From NCBI GenBank assembly GCA_021234155.1, contig JAJEKV010000022.1, positions 8,868,934 through 8,932,933 on the forward strand: a stretch of DNA of 64,000 nt. The letters run 5' to 3'. Below the pieces are notes generated by a model. That model was not told where the DNA came from. It worked only from the letters and a program-made list of their open reading frames with translations, and did no database searches. Positions 1 to 11,247 of this stretch are shown piece by piece; the stretch's first letter is position 1; each line of letters opens with the position of its first letter. Position numbers and translations under genes: made by a program. Source of the DNA: Isoetes taiwanensis. Its lineage: Eukaryota; Streptophyta; Lycopodiopsida; Isoetales; Isoetaceae.

Positions 1-900
1 GCATCTCCCCTACTCTAAAACTGTGAATTGGCCCTGCCTTGCTTACTTGACATGATATGTCACCAATGCCATGCCACATCATCATGCACATGTCAACTTT
101 TGCAAATTTCAATTTTCTCCACTCATTTGCGAGCAATGATATAGAAATGATGACGTGGCATCAAAAGAGCAAGCAAACTACTTTCTTTTTAAGAAGGTGA
201 GCATTTGCAAAAATTATGGTAGATGCCATGGCATGATTATGGTGAGGTGGCAAAGATGAGACTTGAGGTGGCAAAATATGAAAAGGTGACTTTTGCGAAA
301 ATTATGGGTGATGACATGGCATGAACATGTGAGTTGGCATCAAAGGAGCAAGCAAACTACTTTCTTTTTAAGAAGGTGAGCATTTGCAAAAATTATGGGA
401 GATGCCATGGCATGATTTTGGTGAGGTGGCAAAGATGAGACTTGACGTGAAAAAATGAAGAATTTGCATAGACAAATTTTCAACATTAACATATTTCTCC
501 ATGGTGACATGGCATTTCTTTGGATGGTGTGGCGTGTGATGTGATGACTAAGCATTTTATGCACTTTAGATAGAAAATGACTAGGCCAATGTACAAAAGC
601 AAAAAAAAAAAAAAAAGAGTGTTTTTGAGTGAGATAAGTAGGTAATAGTGGCAAGCAAGGTGATGTGGCAATCGAAATGAAGGTGATGTGGCAATCGAAA
701 ATGACGAGGTGTCATAAGAAAGAGAAATCGAACTTCATAATTTTTGAAAAAGACGACTTTTTCAAAAATTATGGGTGATGACACTGAAGATGAACATATG
801 AGTTGGCACCTATGGTGATAACATGGCAAAACACGAAGGGATATAAAAATATAGAATTTGCCAAGCCAATTTAACTTCTTAGAAGAAGCATGTTCACCAG
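1..900. repeat. 179-bp direct repeats in intergenic DNA
   Basis: A block of about 110 bp beginning near 163 recurs beginning near 342, a shift of 179 bases. It includes AGCAAGCAAACTACTTTC followed by AAGAAGGTGAGCATTTGC. A third, partial match (AAAATTATGGGTGATGAC) is near 298 and 765. The region is rich in ATGGCATG and GGTGGCA words. No coding sequence is seen. Confidence 0.7.
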
Positions 901-1889
901 GATGCCCCTAGATTCCGTTGCTAATGCTAATGCATGAATGGCATGCAGGAATTTGTCATGTTATATTATATTGGATCTTTGGAAGCGCCAGAGAAACATT
1001 GAATAGAGTTTAAAACTCTAGATGATATGAGACATGGATAAGTCTGAGTATTTGCAAATTTATCTATGGTTTATATTCATAGACAATTACCTGAGACATT
1101 CATGAATTACAAAGGTGCGTAGAGAGTTTATTATTTAGGTTGAAGTGATTATTTGCACCTGCATGAATTAACCTAGCGCTTATTATGATTAATTCCCAAT
1201 AGCTAAGATTTTCAAATTTGAGTCGAGCTATGATTTTAGAATGTAGATGTACGTGGACCAACGACACATTGATATGAACAAAAAGCAATAAGGGAAATTC
1301 AAATAGTCAGTTCCGGGGATGATAAATGTGGGGCAGTCAATCAGAAACAAGAGATGAACAAGTCTGGAAGAGGTTGCAATGCCTGTGCTATCAGAGCTAT
1401 TGGAATTGGAAACAACTTAGAAGATATTGAGTTACAAGTGACGATCAGCCAATGAACATTGAAATAATGTCTATATATTCAATTAGAGTATTTATCTATT
1501 CACAAGGGGCTTTTTTTTATGAGTTCGAATTGGAAAAAGTCTATTGAAAAGTTTGAATTCTAATATTATGTGAAACTTATAAGGGCCGTCGGATGAAAAA
1601 TAAACCAAGGGCTTAGATCTCGATCCTCGCCTTCCTGTCTCATTGGTCGAACCTTTTGGCGGTAGGGGGCGGGCTTTTTTGGCGGGCTCCAATCCCCTTC
1701 TTCTTTTCTAAATTCAGATTCCTGGCCGTTCTCGGACCTCTCAGCTTCTGATCATGTTCTGCTGGACCTCTTTTGTTTCTCTTCAAAGATCCGGATCTGT
1801 CTTTTCTGCCGGATTCATAGTTTTGAATAGATTTTCTTGCAATCTTCTTTCAAACTGCAATCCGATCAATCAGCAATTTTCTTCGCAAA
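901..1889. other. intergenic, no feature recognised
   Basis: AT-rich sequence up to about 1600, then a GC-richer stretch leading into the gene-like segment that follows. Short open frames on either strand show no recognisable motif. No RNA gene or clear repeat is seen. Confidence 0.4.
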
Positions 1890-2387
1890 ATGGGGAGCAA
1901 ATGGTCTCTTGTTTCGCCACAAATCCAAGCAAGATGAGGAAAGATTGCAAGTAGAAGAGGTCCGACGAAAAAGATTCTCGAAACACGGCCGTGGAATAGG
2001 TCCAAGATGAAAAAGAAGCCCGTGATGCTTGAAAAACAGGGGATCGACATTTGTATGCAGGGGGTCCAATATTTCAAATCGGCATTCACATTTGGAACAG
2101 CGTAAGAAGAACGCATGGCGTGGTTCAACCGGCTTGTCGGGCCTCCAACAAGCTCTTGCCGCCAGATTCTATGATGAGAAAGGCGGGGGATGGGACATGC
2201 AGATTGAAAGCTTGCCCGATGCCCGATTGTGTTGCATTTTGAGGATTTGGGAACGTATTTTAGTCCCATCAAAAATCGTGTCTTTATATTCAAGAACAAA
2301 TGTCCTAATCACCGTGCATCTCCGTCTGGTGTTCAAGAAGATCCACAATGACCGCGAAATTGCATCCGGGTGGCTAATGCATAAGTA
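1890..2387 (+). pseudogene. decayed gene-like segment, unrecognised
   Basis: From the ATG at 1890 the frame opens with MGSKWSL but closes within 20 codons. The neighbouring frames then carry basic, protein-like sequence, and from 2029 an open stretch runs about 119 codons. Base composition is more balanced than in the flanking AT-rich DNA, as in coding sequence. A segment reading IESLPDARLCCIL loosely resembles the start of an F-box, but the rest does not, so no function is assigned. If it was a gene it has at least two frame breaks. It could also be the untranslated leader of a gene whose body has been lost to the repeats downstream. Confidence 0.22.
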
Positions 2388-2399
2388 AGACCTTGGCTC

Positions 2400-3660
2400 A
2401 TTGTTTGAAATTCTTCCAAATTGGATTTTGCACATTAGCTTTGATTTTTTGTAATTTCATAGTGATGAATGTTGCGGTGTGTTGCAATGACAAAATTTGG
2501 TGCTTTTGCTTAAGCACAAACACAAATATCATCACAATAGAGTCCTGCGGTATACCCATTTGTCCAAGCCCTCGGCCGCCTCTTTTTTGTGGGAACCTAC
2601 ATCCCAATTTGTGCTATCTCGATGCGGACCCGACCGGAAGGGTTTTTATTCAATCTGTATTGGAGCGAATTTCTTGACTTTGGATTCAGGCCTTGGCTTG
2701 GATTTGTAATGGCTAAGCTTGGTCTGAAACATAAACATTTTCTTTTTCTATGGATAACCATAGAAAATCAGTAAGAACAATGGTAGCTACAGCTTTTATT
2801 CTTGTAAAACAATGGAATTTGTGGATTTTATGGCTTTTATGAGCCCTCAAATCGAAGGGGAAATATGTTAGGAAATTGAGTATGAAATTGAGTTATTCCT
2901 AAGTTTTTCTCTTTCCAACATTATGTTGTTTTTACACCCACATCCTTTATAAAAAAAACAATTCATCATGTTGTTTTTAAAACCGCGTCATTTAGAACCG
3001 CGACCTTTATTATGTTTCTAAAATCACGGCATATATTGTTTTGGAAAAACAACACCTAAAGGTCTTTACTTTTATAAAGAACTACGTGTGATTTGTATGT
3101 AAAACTATATATCAAAATTCCTTCTCATCAGAAAAACATTATTGGAAAATAACAGCTATTCTTGAGTAACCACATACCATTTTTCGTGAAAATCAACACT
3201 TGGAAACAACATAGCTAAGAAAAAAACCCAGAAACCTACGTGTAGTTTCTAGCAAAGTCGGACAAAATTCATTACGTGGTTTTTCAGTGTTGTTTTTCTG
3301 CAAAACAACAGTTAAAAGCAATATGTGGACCTTTTAAGTTTATTAAGAACGACATGTCTACTTTTTAGGAAAACAACACTTGAAAACTATAGCTACTTTT
3401 AAAAAGCAACATGTAGAAACAAATGTTAATTTCTACGCGTAGATAATTTTGACAAAATTCTACGTGTAGATTTTTTCCGAAAAAAAACTACACGTATAAA
3501 AATTTTACTAAAAACTACACGTCATTTCTAGCAAACAAAACAACACGGTTTTTGGTGTTTTTTACAAAAACAACAAAAACAACATGTGGACCCAGTTTTG
3601 GGGTGGTAGTTTTTGGTGTTGTTTTTGGATTCAAAAAAGACGACCCAAATTTGGGGTGGT
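2400..3660. other. AT-rich intergenic zone with ACGTGTAG motifs
   Basis: After about 2870 the sequence becomes strongly AT-rich with many AAAACAACA words. Between about 3235 and 3530 the octamer ACGTGTAG, its complement CTACACGT or close variants recur about five times, often next to TTTCTAGCAAA. This looks like a degenerate satellite or foldback element. No gene is seen. Confidence 0.4.
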
Positions 3661-3669
3661 AGTGAGAAT

Positions 3670-6330
3670 GAGCACCCTGCAATTGATGGAGCTTTAAGAA
3701 GCAGCTCAGGAATTGCCAAGTGTGTCTCCTTTTGAGCACCTATACTCTTCGTGAAGAAGAAAGACGGGAGCTTTAAAGAATAAGTGATTGCCAAGGGCGT
3801 AAATGGATCGGTTACAAGGAGCAAAGGTATTCTCTAAGATTGATTTGAGATCGAGGATACCATCGATAAGAATAAAAGAAGAGGATATCCATAAGACCGC
3901 TTTCGACGCGGTATGGTCATTTTGAGTTCTGATAATGCCCTTTGGATTGTCAAACGCTCCCGCAACATTTATCTCGCCTTATGAACGACATCTTCGTGAG
4001 ACTTCTTGGATGAGTTTGTCATTGTCTTCTTCGATGCGACATTCTAGTCTACAAGTCCCTTGAAGAGCATTGTCGGCATCTCGGGGAAAGTGTTGGAAAA
4101 GTTGAGACGTCATCGGTTGTATGGGAAGCTCTCTAAGTGCCACCATAGCAACAGCCGAAAGTGGAGTATTTGGGGCACGTAGTAACATCCGAGGGAATCT
4201 CCACAGATCCATCTAAGATTGAGGCAATAGTTGATTGGCCAGCTCCAAGGAATGTAGCGTAAGTAAGAAGCTTTCGGGTTGGCGGGATATTACGTAAAGT
4301 TAAGTGAAGGACTTTGCTAAGTGAAGGCCCCCTTTGTCGAACCCTCACTAAGGCCAAGAAGATTAAGGATTGGACTAGCCATTGGTTAGAGAAAGTCCAA
4401 GCTTCTTTTGAGAAGCTTAAAGAGGCCTTAACAACAGCACCAGTGCTTGTTCTCCCCGATCCGAGTAAAGATAAGTTGGTAGCAACAGATGCAAGCAAGA
4501 TAGCAACAGGAGCAGTCTTGATGCAAGAAGGAAGGGTAGTCAGCCACGACTCGAAAAGATGAACGGCCGAAAGCAACGCTACCCAACCCATGATCAGGAG
4601 CTGCTAGCCATCGTAAGGGCATTGAGGATATGGAGGCATTACCTGCTGGGAAGGAAGTTTCAGTTAGATACTGATCACCAGAGCCTTCAGTATCTTTTCA
4701 CCCAGCCACTCCTCAACTTAAGACAAAGGAGGTGGATGGAATTCCTTGAGGAGTATGACTTTGATATCATATATAAGCCTGGTAAGCTTAATGTTGTAGC
4801 AGATGCCCTTTCCAGGAGACCATTTCAGACAAGGACGCATTGTAATGCGATTTCCACTCTTTCGAGTGAGTTTGGCAAGAAGATCGAGGAGTCCTTGCCA
4901 ACAGATGTGGACTTCAAGGAGGTATGGGAAAGTCTTTCTAGGGAAGCCAGAACAGATAAGGAGCGGGAAGCCTTCAAGCATTATAAGAAGGAAGGCAACC
5001 TGTTGTATCACAAGCATAAGTTGTGTGTACCCGAATCTTCAGGGGTAAGGAAGTTAATTCTTCACGACACACATAACAGCCCAATAGCAGGGCATGCTGG
5101 CTTCATGAAGACCTATTTCAAGATTCGAAGTAGCTATTTCTGGCCAGGAATGAAGAGGCAGATAGCGGCATATATTCGAGATTGCCAGTTATGCCAGCAG
5201 ACCAAGGCGGAGCAACTTCAGATTCCAGGTGCTTTAGAGCCATTAGGGGTGCCAAATGCAAAGTGGGAGGTCATAAGCATGGATTTTATCACAGGTCTCC
5301 CAAGAACTCTTCGAGGCAAGGATGCATTGATGGTTGTCGTAGATAAGTTATCTAAGATGGCACACTTTGTGCCTTGCAAGACTACCGACACGCATTAGAT
5401 AATTGCCAAGTTATTTGTAAGGGAAATTTTCGGACTCCATGGCATGCCTCGGGAGATAATATCTGATAGAGATTCTAAGTTTATGAGCCTTTTGGCGGGA
5501 TCTCTTTAGCACCATTCGACGCTCTCCATGAGCACGGCATATCATCCCCAAACATGGCGGACGGAAAGGGCGAATCCTGGATCATTGAAGACATGCTTGA
5601 AGTTATGTGTGGAACAAGCAGTCCAAGTGGGATGAGTACATCCACTTGGTGGAGTTCGCCTACAACATTACTGCCAGCGAGAGTCATCTCGGATGTCTCC
5701 TTTCATGGTAAATTACGGTTACCGATGCTTAACCCCGATACACGCACAATCCCTGTGGTCCAAGGTAGAAGTGTCCCAAACCAGATGTTAGGGGATATCA
5801 CGGCACTAGTGGAGGAAGTAAGGGGTTATTTATTGGCAGCAAGAAGTCGGCGAAGAGTGTAGCCGACAAGCCACGGGACCGTAAGAGAGTTCAAGGTAGG
5901 CGATAAGCGCCCTGGTTGAAGATCAAGGTGAAGCAAGCCAAGCCGCTGGATTGGGAGTTGCAAGAAGCTTGCCCCTAGGTGGGCTGGTCCGTTCAAGATT
6001 TTGGAGAGAGTGGGCTCTCAAGCCTACAAGTTGGATCTTCCTACCCATCTCAAGGTTCACAAGGTCTTCCACGTAAGTTTATTAAAAGGCACAATCCTAA
6101 CCCCGACGAGGTTTTGGATACTCCAACCTTGTTGGAAATGACTGAGGAGCAAGTAGAAATAGTGCCTCGAAGTTACTTCTTGACAAGTCATTCAAGAAGA
6201 CTAGGAGGTCTCAATTCCTCCAATATTTGGTTAAGTGGAAGCACTTACCCGTGGAAGACGCGACATGGGTATTGAAGCAAGATTTGGAGAAGCAATACCC
6301 AGAATTTATGAAGGAGTTTGATGGGCGAAG
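3670..6330 (+). pseudogene. decayed chromovirus pol (RT-RNaseH-INT-chromodomain)
   Basis: Reverse transcriptase fragments can be followed from about 3680 in shifting frames (SVSPF, MPFGLSNAPATF, VEYLGHVVTSEGIS). RNase H is clearer: VLVLPDPSKDKLVATDASK near 4440-4500 and YPTHDQELLAIVRALRIWRHYL from 4580. A 279-codon open stretch (4559-5398) covers late RNase H (DTDHQSLQYLF), the integrase zinc finger (H-H-C-C, ending DCQLCQQTKAEQ) and the first catalytic aspartate (SMDFITGLP). Later fragments show SDRDSKF, then KILERVGSQAYKLDLPTHLK near 5990-6060, and a chromodomain (QYLVKWKHLPVEDATW) near 6215-6270. Chromodomains in this family are known to bind modified histone H3 and steer integration to heterochromatin. 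Numerous stops make this non-functional. Confidence 0.85.
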
Positions 6331-7226
6331 TCGCTCCGACTTGGTCCATTCCGACTTGCCGTGTGGTTAGCTAGTATGTTGTTAGTTAGCCTTAAGCCCT
6401 GGCGCATGCATTCTAGTTAGTAGGGTGCATGTGCGGAACCTTGGATCGTGTGGGCGATGATGGGATACGCCTTTAGGGCATTCTCTAGGCCACACGCACC
6501 AAGAGGTGCGCATGACCATTAGGGTCATGTGAGTGAGGATGAGGCATGGTGGGCGATGATGGGACATCGGTCGGATGATCTCTATGCCACGATGCGGGGC
6601 ACGCACACCTGGCCGTAGGAGGGTCATGGTGAAAGTTAAAGTGATCATGCGCGATGATGGGATCGTGAGACGTTCCCTAGCTGAAACCCTCGGGGCATGA
6701 TGCACTGGGGTGTACTCGATCCGGGGGATCGTGTACAAGGTAGCACTCGATCATGGGCAATGATGGGAGCATCTTAAATGATCCCTAAGCTCAAATCCGA
6801 AAGGGCCATGATCTTGGGCAAGGTATTAGGACACCTTGAGCCAGTAGTTCGGCTCAAGGAGGTAAGGGGGGTGGTCCCCTAAAACCACAAATTATTAACT
6901 AAACTAACGTAATGTGCTCCTTTTGCAGGCAAGTAGAAGGAGGACCTCAACGAGGAGTGCGTTACGAGAATATAGGGGGAGCCATAATTTAGATTATGAA
7001 CCCTAATAACTCTTATAATAGTATTTTGAATTATTATAACAAATAACTGTGTTAAGGCTATATAATTTTGTATAAGTACAAATATAGCCTAAATTTTGAC
7101 CCTAAATTAATAAAACTTGAGTGCTAAAGTAATCTAAAAGTTGTCTTATGTTGTTTTGCAGGCATAAGGTAAGTTCGTCACCTTAGCGCAATGCTGAGGA
7201 CAGCATTGTCCTAAGGGGGGGAGAAT

Positions 7227-7280
7227 GTGACGGTCCAGGGGAATATACGTCATAAATACGTATATTCCTGGATCCGTCAC
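7227..7280. repeat. 54-bp palindrome at the LTR start
   Basis: The first bases of the LTR form two arms of about 25 bp (GTGACGG-TCCAGG...AATATACGT against its complement ending CCGTCAC) around a very short loop. A matching 54-bp palindrome with different bases occurs at 34676-34729 in the related LTR, so the fold rather than the sequence is conserved. Its role is unknown. Confidence 0.75.
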
Positions 7281-7467
7281 TATACAAGTCTATCATTCAT
7301 AGCCTTGTATACCATAGGTTGTGGCACTAGGGGGCATGGCCAAGTTATTCTCATAACTTAACCAACCATAGGTTTAGACCATTATCCACATGGCCTTAAC
7401 CTATTGGGCACCCGCCACACAGGACTCACCCGATTGGTGCCACGTGGCATCCTAGGTGGACCTAGCT

Positions 7468-7474
7468 TATATAG
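7468..7474 (+). promoter_or_regulatory. LTR TATA box
   Basis: TATATAG lies about 240 bp inside the LTR, followed by a CCTAAACCCTAACCCTAGG stretch. It is placed where a U3 promoter would drive retrotransposon transcription. Activity is inferred only. Confidence 0.5.
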
Positions 7475-9112
7475 GCCTAAACCCTAACCCTAGGCCTCTT
7501 TCCAGCCCTAGCACCCAGAGACTCACCTACTGCTTCAAAACCCCGTTTGAACATCGCTTGTTGTGGCATAGGCTGCAGTGCAGCCCCCCAAGGTAGGTAG
7601 ACGTTCTTGGAGTAGGAGCGGCACTTGTGAGTCGAAGACCATGGAGGCGCACCGGATCCGGAGGGAGAGCATCGAGAGCGGTATGTAGACTAGTAGTCGT
7701 GGTAGCTTATCTGGAATTAGCATTCCAGATATGCTAGTATCTTGTATCTAGAGTAGAGCCATCCTAGAACCCGTATTCAACATCTTGAACCCTAATCAAT
7801 GAACCCTAACTATTAGTTAGATTTGTATGATTAGGTTAAGATGCTCTTCTTATGATTATTCTCATGATGTGATGATTATGGATGTTGGTTGATCTTGTTG
7901 CTCCTCTTGTATTGGGAAGGGGGTAGAGAGTATGCTCCTAGAGTAGATCCCTTAGTTCCTATTAGATGCGGCTGTGCATAGGAGCCCACCGGGCTATTGA
8001 GGCTATGATATGACTCAAAGACCATACAACGGGCTAGAGGGAAAGTGGAGGGAGGATCCCGCCGAGTGGGGGCCGGGGGGATCCCATAGTGGGCTAGGCT
8101 TATGGTCGGGTCACTGCCGGGTGGGCGAGCATGGGTCCGACACCTCCCAGGGCAATGGTGTCGCCATGCCTCTCCGAGAGCTGCAAGTGTCGGCTTGGCT
8201 CTCGTTTTGGGGGTTCGGGGTGCAGATGGGTGTGTCGCCACGATTCTCTAGCCCACCGCCAGCACCTCTAGATCCCGGGAAGGGGAGATGCAACCCTTCT
8301 GCCTCATCGGACGGGGAGATGCAACACGGAGTAGTCCCTGGGTGATGCCCCAGGATTAGCGTGATCCGGAAGGCTAGAGTCCCGTCGAGCCTGATTTAGC
8401 CCATCCGCAAAGTATGCACGGAGGGGCGGATGGAGTGGTCAACCCTAGCCATTGTTCTATGCCAGCCCTCGCCATTGCCATGACTCGGGTCCGCTCTATC
8501 CCGAGGCCTAGCGGTCGGTCATCCTCCTTACGAGTGCGAGGCGGGGGTAGGAGCTCTCATGTTTCACGGTTTGTGCTTATCATCTTTGTATTGGTATATG
8601 TGTGATGCACTACCCTTCGAGGTAGTATTCAGATATGTTTGATGCTAGTTCTCGACGTGTTATCGCCTTCAATTGTTATAGGAGCCCATAGGGGGCGCCG
8701 CAAGACACCTTTCAGATTCCCTTCCCGCACTAGGAGTCACCTCAGAGTGCGGGGTAGACGAAGGGCCCATGCGGTTGCTGAGCCGGATGGGGGATTTCCT
8801 GCCGAGTGTACGGCCGGGCGCCGTACGTTTAGCGGGGAGCGTCACAATAACCCACTCGAAGGGGAGGTTAACCTCTTCTTCTACGCTAAGTTCAATAATA
8901 AAAACAACATATTTTCTTGATAGCAAAAAGGGAGATGGACGAGGCCGATTTATGTGTTTCTGCAACAGCCCTATCGAGTATAAAAGAGGTTTCTTAAAAA
9001 AAACTTGCCGCTTTTGCATCAACAGGTCAGTAAGTTCTCCATTGGGGTGTACCAATTTTGTTATGCCAATGCAGCTCTTGGTGTTTCACACTTCAATATA
9101 CCGAAATCAAAT

Positions 9113-9133
9113 GGGTAGAAGCATGAAAGGGTG
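9113..9133 (+). repeat. left terminal inverted repeat
   Basis: 21 bp, identical to the reverse complement of 20632-20652. It is followed at once by a small hairpin (GGGCA, seven-base loop, TGCCC). The outer flank is AAAT. Confidence 0.88.
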
Positions 9134-9280
9134 GGCAAAAAAAGTGCCCGTATTTTACATTTACAAATTCAAAATGTAAGGAAATCCCTCCCCCCCAGAA
9201 ATTATTATTCTTGGAATGAATCATTAATGGGCAAATAATTTTGAACTCTCCTCCCGCGCTCTGTTCAACCTTCCTCCCGC

Positions 9281-9370
9281 TCGAACCTCCATAGCCGAAA
9301 GCTTGACATCCATATTCGAACCTCCATAGCCGAAAGCTTGACATCCATATTCGAACCTCCATAGCCAAGA
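9281..9370. repeat. 35-bp tandem repeat, 2.5 copies
   Basis: The unit starts TCGAACCTCCATAGCCGAAA. Two identical copies (9281-9315, 9316-9350) are followed by a diverged partial copy. It lies between the left terminus and the first gene of the transposon. Confidence 0.85.
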
Positions 9371-9549
9371 TCAGGACCTCCATAGCCAAAAGCTTGCATT
9401 TTCAGAGATCTGAAGCACCAGGGAAGAGATCATGACGAAGCAGCTTGGAACAATCTCCAAGGAAATCTCCTCGAACAAACTGTAAAAGCCCATGCCAAGG
9501 TCTCCCACTAGAAATCTGCCCAAAACTCAAGAGTGGGTCTTCTTCAGAT

Positions 9550-10498
9550 CGGGAGGTCTTGTCACCGAAGTTTGACAAGGTAAGCATCGAGGCTTTTAGG
9601 AGCAACAATTTTGATAGCATGTTTCCGTGGCTAGTGCAAATAGTGCGGGATGTTTGGGGTTCAAAGCCCTATTTGTTAGGGGTTATCAAGAGTGCAGGAT
9701 TAAGCCTGGTTGGATGGCAGATTTTTTTTCTGTGTATGAGCACATTTTTTGTAGGAAGGACATTGCAAATCATCACATTCCATTGTATTTTGCCCGAGCA
9801 TATGCACTTCATTACAAAGGAGTAAGCATTGATTGGGATGAGATGAAAGCAAGTGCAAGTCTTCATTCAAAAGGCTCTCAAAAAGAATCTGACCTGACAG
9901 AATTAGCTACAGTAAAGTCTTCCAATATTAAAGCTATTAAATATATGCCTCAGGTAGAATTGGGCCAGCAGTTGGAAATGATGAAAAGGTGGAGGGAAAC
10001 AAGAGCATTAGATTCTGCCTCCATGCTTGATGAAATACAGACTTTAAAAGAGAAAAGGAAAACAATGGAAATTGAACTGTTGAAGCATGAGAGTGAAAAG
10101 AGCTTCTTGACAAGACTTGTGCAGAGTAAAGATGCAAAAATATGTGAGCAGTTCAACATTATGGCAGGTTTAAAAGCAAGCGGGAAGCCAACTGATGTGC
10201 AAATGGCTTTGGCATCCCATTTAGAGAAGGAGAAATCAAGTTTTATTGCTGACTTAGATGCTCTAATGATTCCCATTGATTGTTTAAAGCTGATTTGCAA
10301 GAATTAGAAGCTGCCATTGAAAAAACCAGCAAGGATTTAGAAGTTAATTCCAACTGTGAGAATAGAATAAAGGAGATGACTAAGCATTTGGAAAGATCAG
10401 ACCCGATAGGCCTGCAGCCCGCTCCCATACTCGCAAAGAAAGATCGGAAGCGCTTCATTCTCACATATAAGCAATACTTGCAAAGAAATGTGCAATGA
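9550..10498 (+). pseudogene. transposon coiled-coil protein, one or two frame breaks
   Basis: The best frame runs to 10307 and includes IKPGWMADFFSVYEHIFCRK, then a long charged region (KRWRETRALDSASMLDEIQ, LKEKRKTMEIELLKHESEK) with heptad-like spacing typical of a coiled coil. Near 10275 the frame changes, and the coiled coil continues as DLQELEAAIEKTSKDLEVN, ending at 10498. The 5' part before about 9627 reads best in another frame, where a GGTAAGC near 9570 could be a splice donor, so the start is unresolved. No known domain is recognised. Its position beside the Ulp1 gene, in the same direction, suggests a transposon accessory protein. The exact start and exon structure are uncertain. Confidence 0.5.
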
Positions 10499-11247
10499 TT
10501 GCCTTGACTTCGACCATGGTAATATCTCCACTTTGTGGTCATACATATTGTCTATTTTGTATTCAGGGGTTTTAACGACGAATACATGTGTACATGATTG
10601 TTCATGGTCCGAGGGACCGCGACAATCGCTTAGGAATCCCTTCCGAAGGTACATCTATTTCTATTTTGATTATATAATTAGTTTGAGTGTACTTAGATGT
10701 AGTTAGTTTCCATCATGTACATAACTGTATTAACATTTGATTTGGCGTGGTTTTGTCTTTACTGTAAAGAGGAAATGTATTTGCTTCTGTACTTTACATT
10801 TACATGTGCCATGAAGTGCTTTTCTGGAATTCCTTTACATGGTGTATTAATAGGGTGTATTGCATTGACTGTACTTTGCATTTACATGTGATCAGAAATG
10901 CATATGAATTTGGTATTTGACTTTCCTTTACATTCAATGCTGAATGATGTATTTGATAGGGTGTATTGATAAAATATTTTGTTCTGAAATGCATTTCAAT
11001 TTAGTATTTGGTTTTCCTTTACATTGTGATAGCTATGTACACTAATGTACTTCTATTTTGTCGTTACATTATCAACGTAAAGTTTGCCCAGAGTAAAACC
11101 TACTTGCATGTAATTAACATTTGTTCTATTTTGATTTGCATCCCATTGTTTTTCTTCATTTTTTGCTTCTATCTACTCTACATCTCCCCTTGATTCTGAA
11201 TCAAGTGTTTACATTTCTTATTGACACCCAATTGTGTCAATGCAGAC
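10499..11247. other. intergenic, diverged TTTACAT-rich repeats
   Basis: Between about 10770 and 11040 a loosely repeated unit containing TTTACATTTACATG, GGGTGTATTGAT and GAAATGCAT recurs about three times. No coding sequence is seen. Confidence 0.5.

Larger units (their letters stand above)
3670..8846 (+). mobile_element. 5'-truncated Ty3/gypsy chromovirus
   Basis: The order is reverse transcriptase remnant, RNase H, zinc-binding integrase, GPF module, chromodomain, long untranslated spacer, polypurine tract and 3' LTR. This is the layout of plant chromoviruses. The gag, protease and N-terminal reverse transcriptase portions and the 5' LTR are absent, so similarity begins abruptly near 3670. 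The coding part has many stops and frame changes and cannot be autonomous. The sequence AAGGGGGGGAGAA just before 7226 is the expected polypurine tract. No target-site duplication can be checked because the 5' end is missing. Confidence 0.85.
7226..8846 (+). repeat. 3' LTR of the chromovirus (1,621 bp)
   Basis: The unit begins TGTGACGG right after the polypurine tract and ends CGTCACA, giving the inverted TG...CA termini expected of an LTR, here extended to TGTGACG/CGTCACA. It contains a TATATAG box and a GC-rich downstream half. A diverged relative lies at 34673-35960, sharing for example GCTATGAT, GCTAGGCTTAT and the GGGTC(C/T)GACAC segment. The base after the end (8847) begins a palindromic repeat that is also found beyond 20.9 kb, so the element sits in that host repeat. 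Confidence 0.8.

Noticed and set aside
2029-2388. Possible F-box protein
   Set aside because: Only a few residues (IESLPDARLCCIL) resemble an F-box, and neither the rest of the box nor kelch or LRR repeats follow.
8639-9179. Forward frames spanning the LTR end and the transposon left terminus
   Set aside because: They cross two independent element boundaries, so they cannot be a single ancestral gene.
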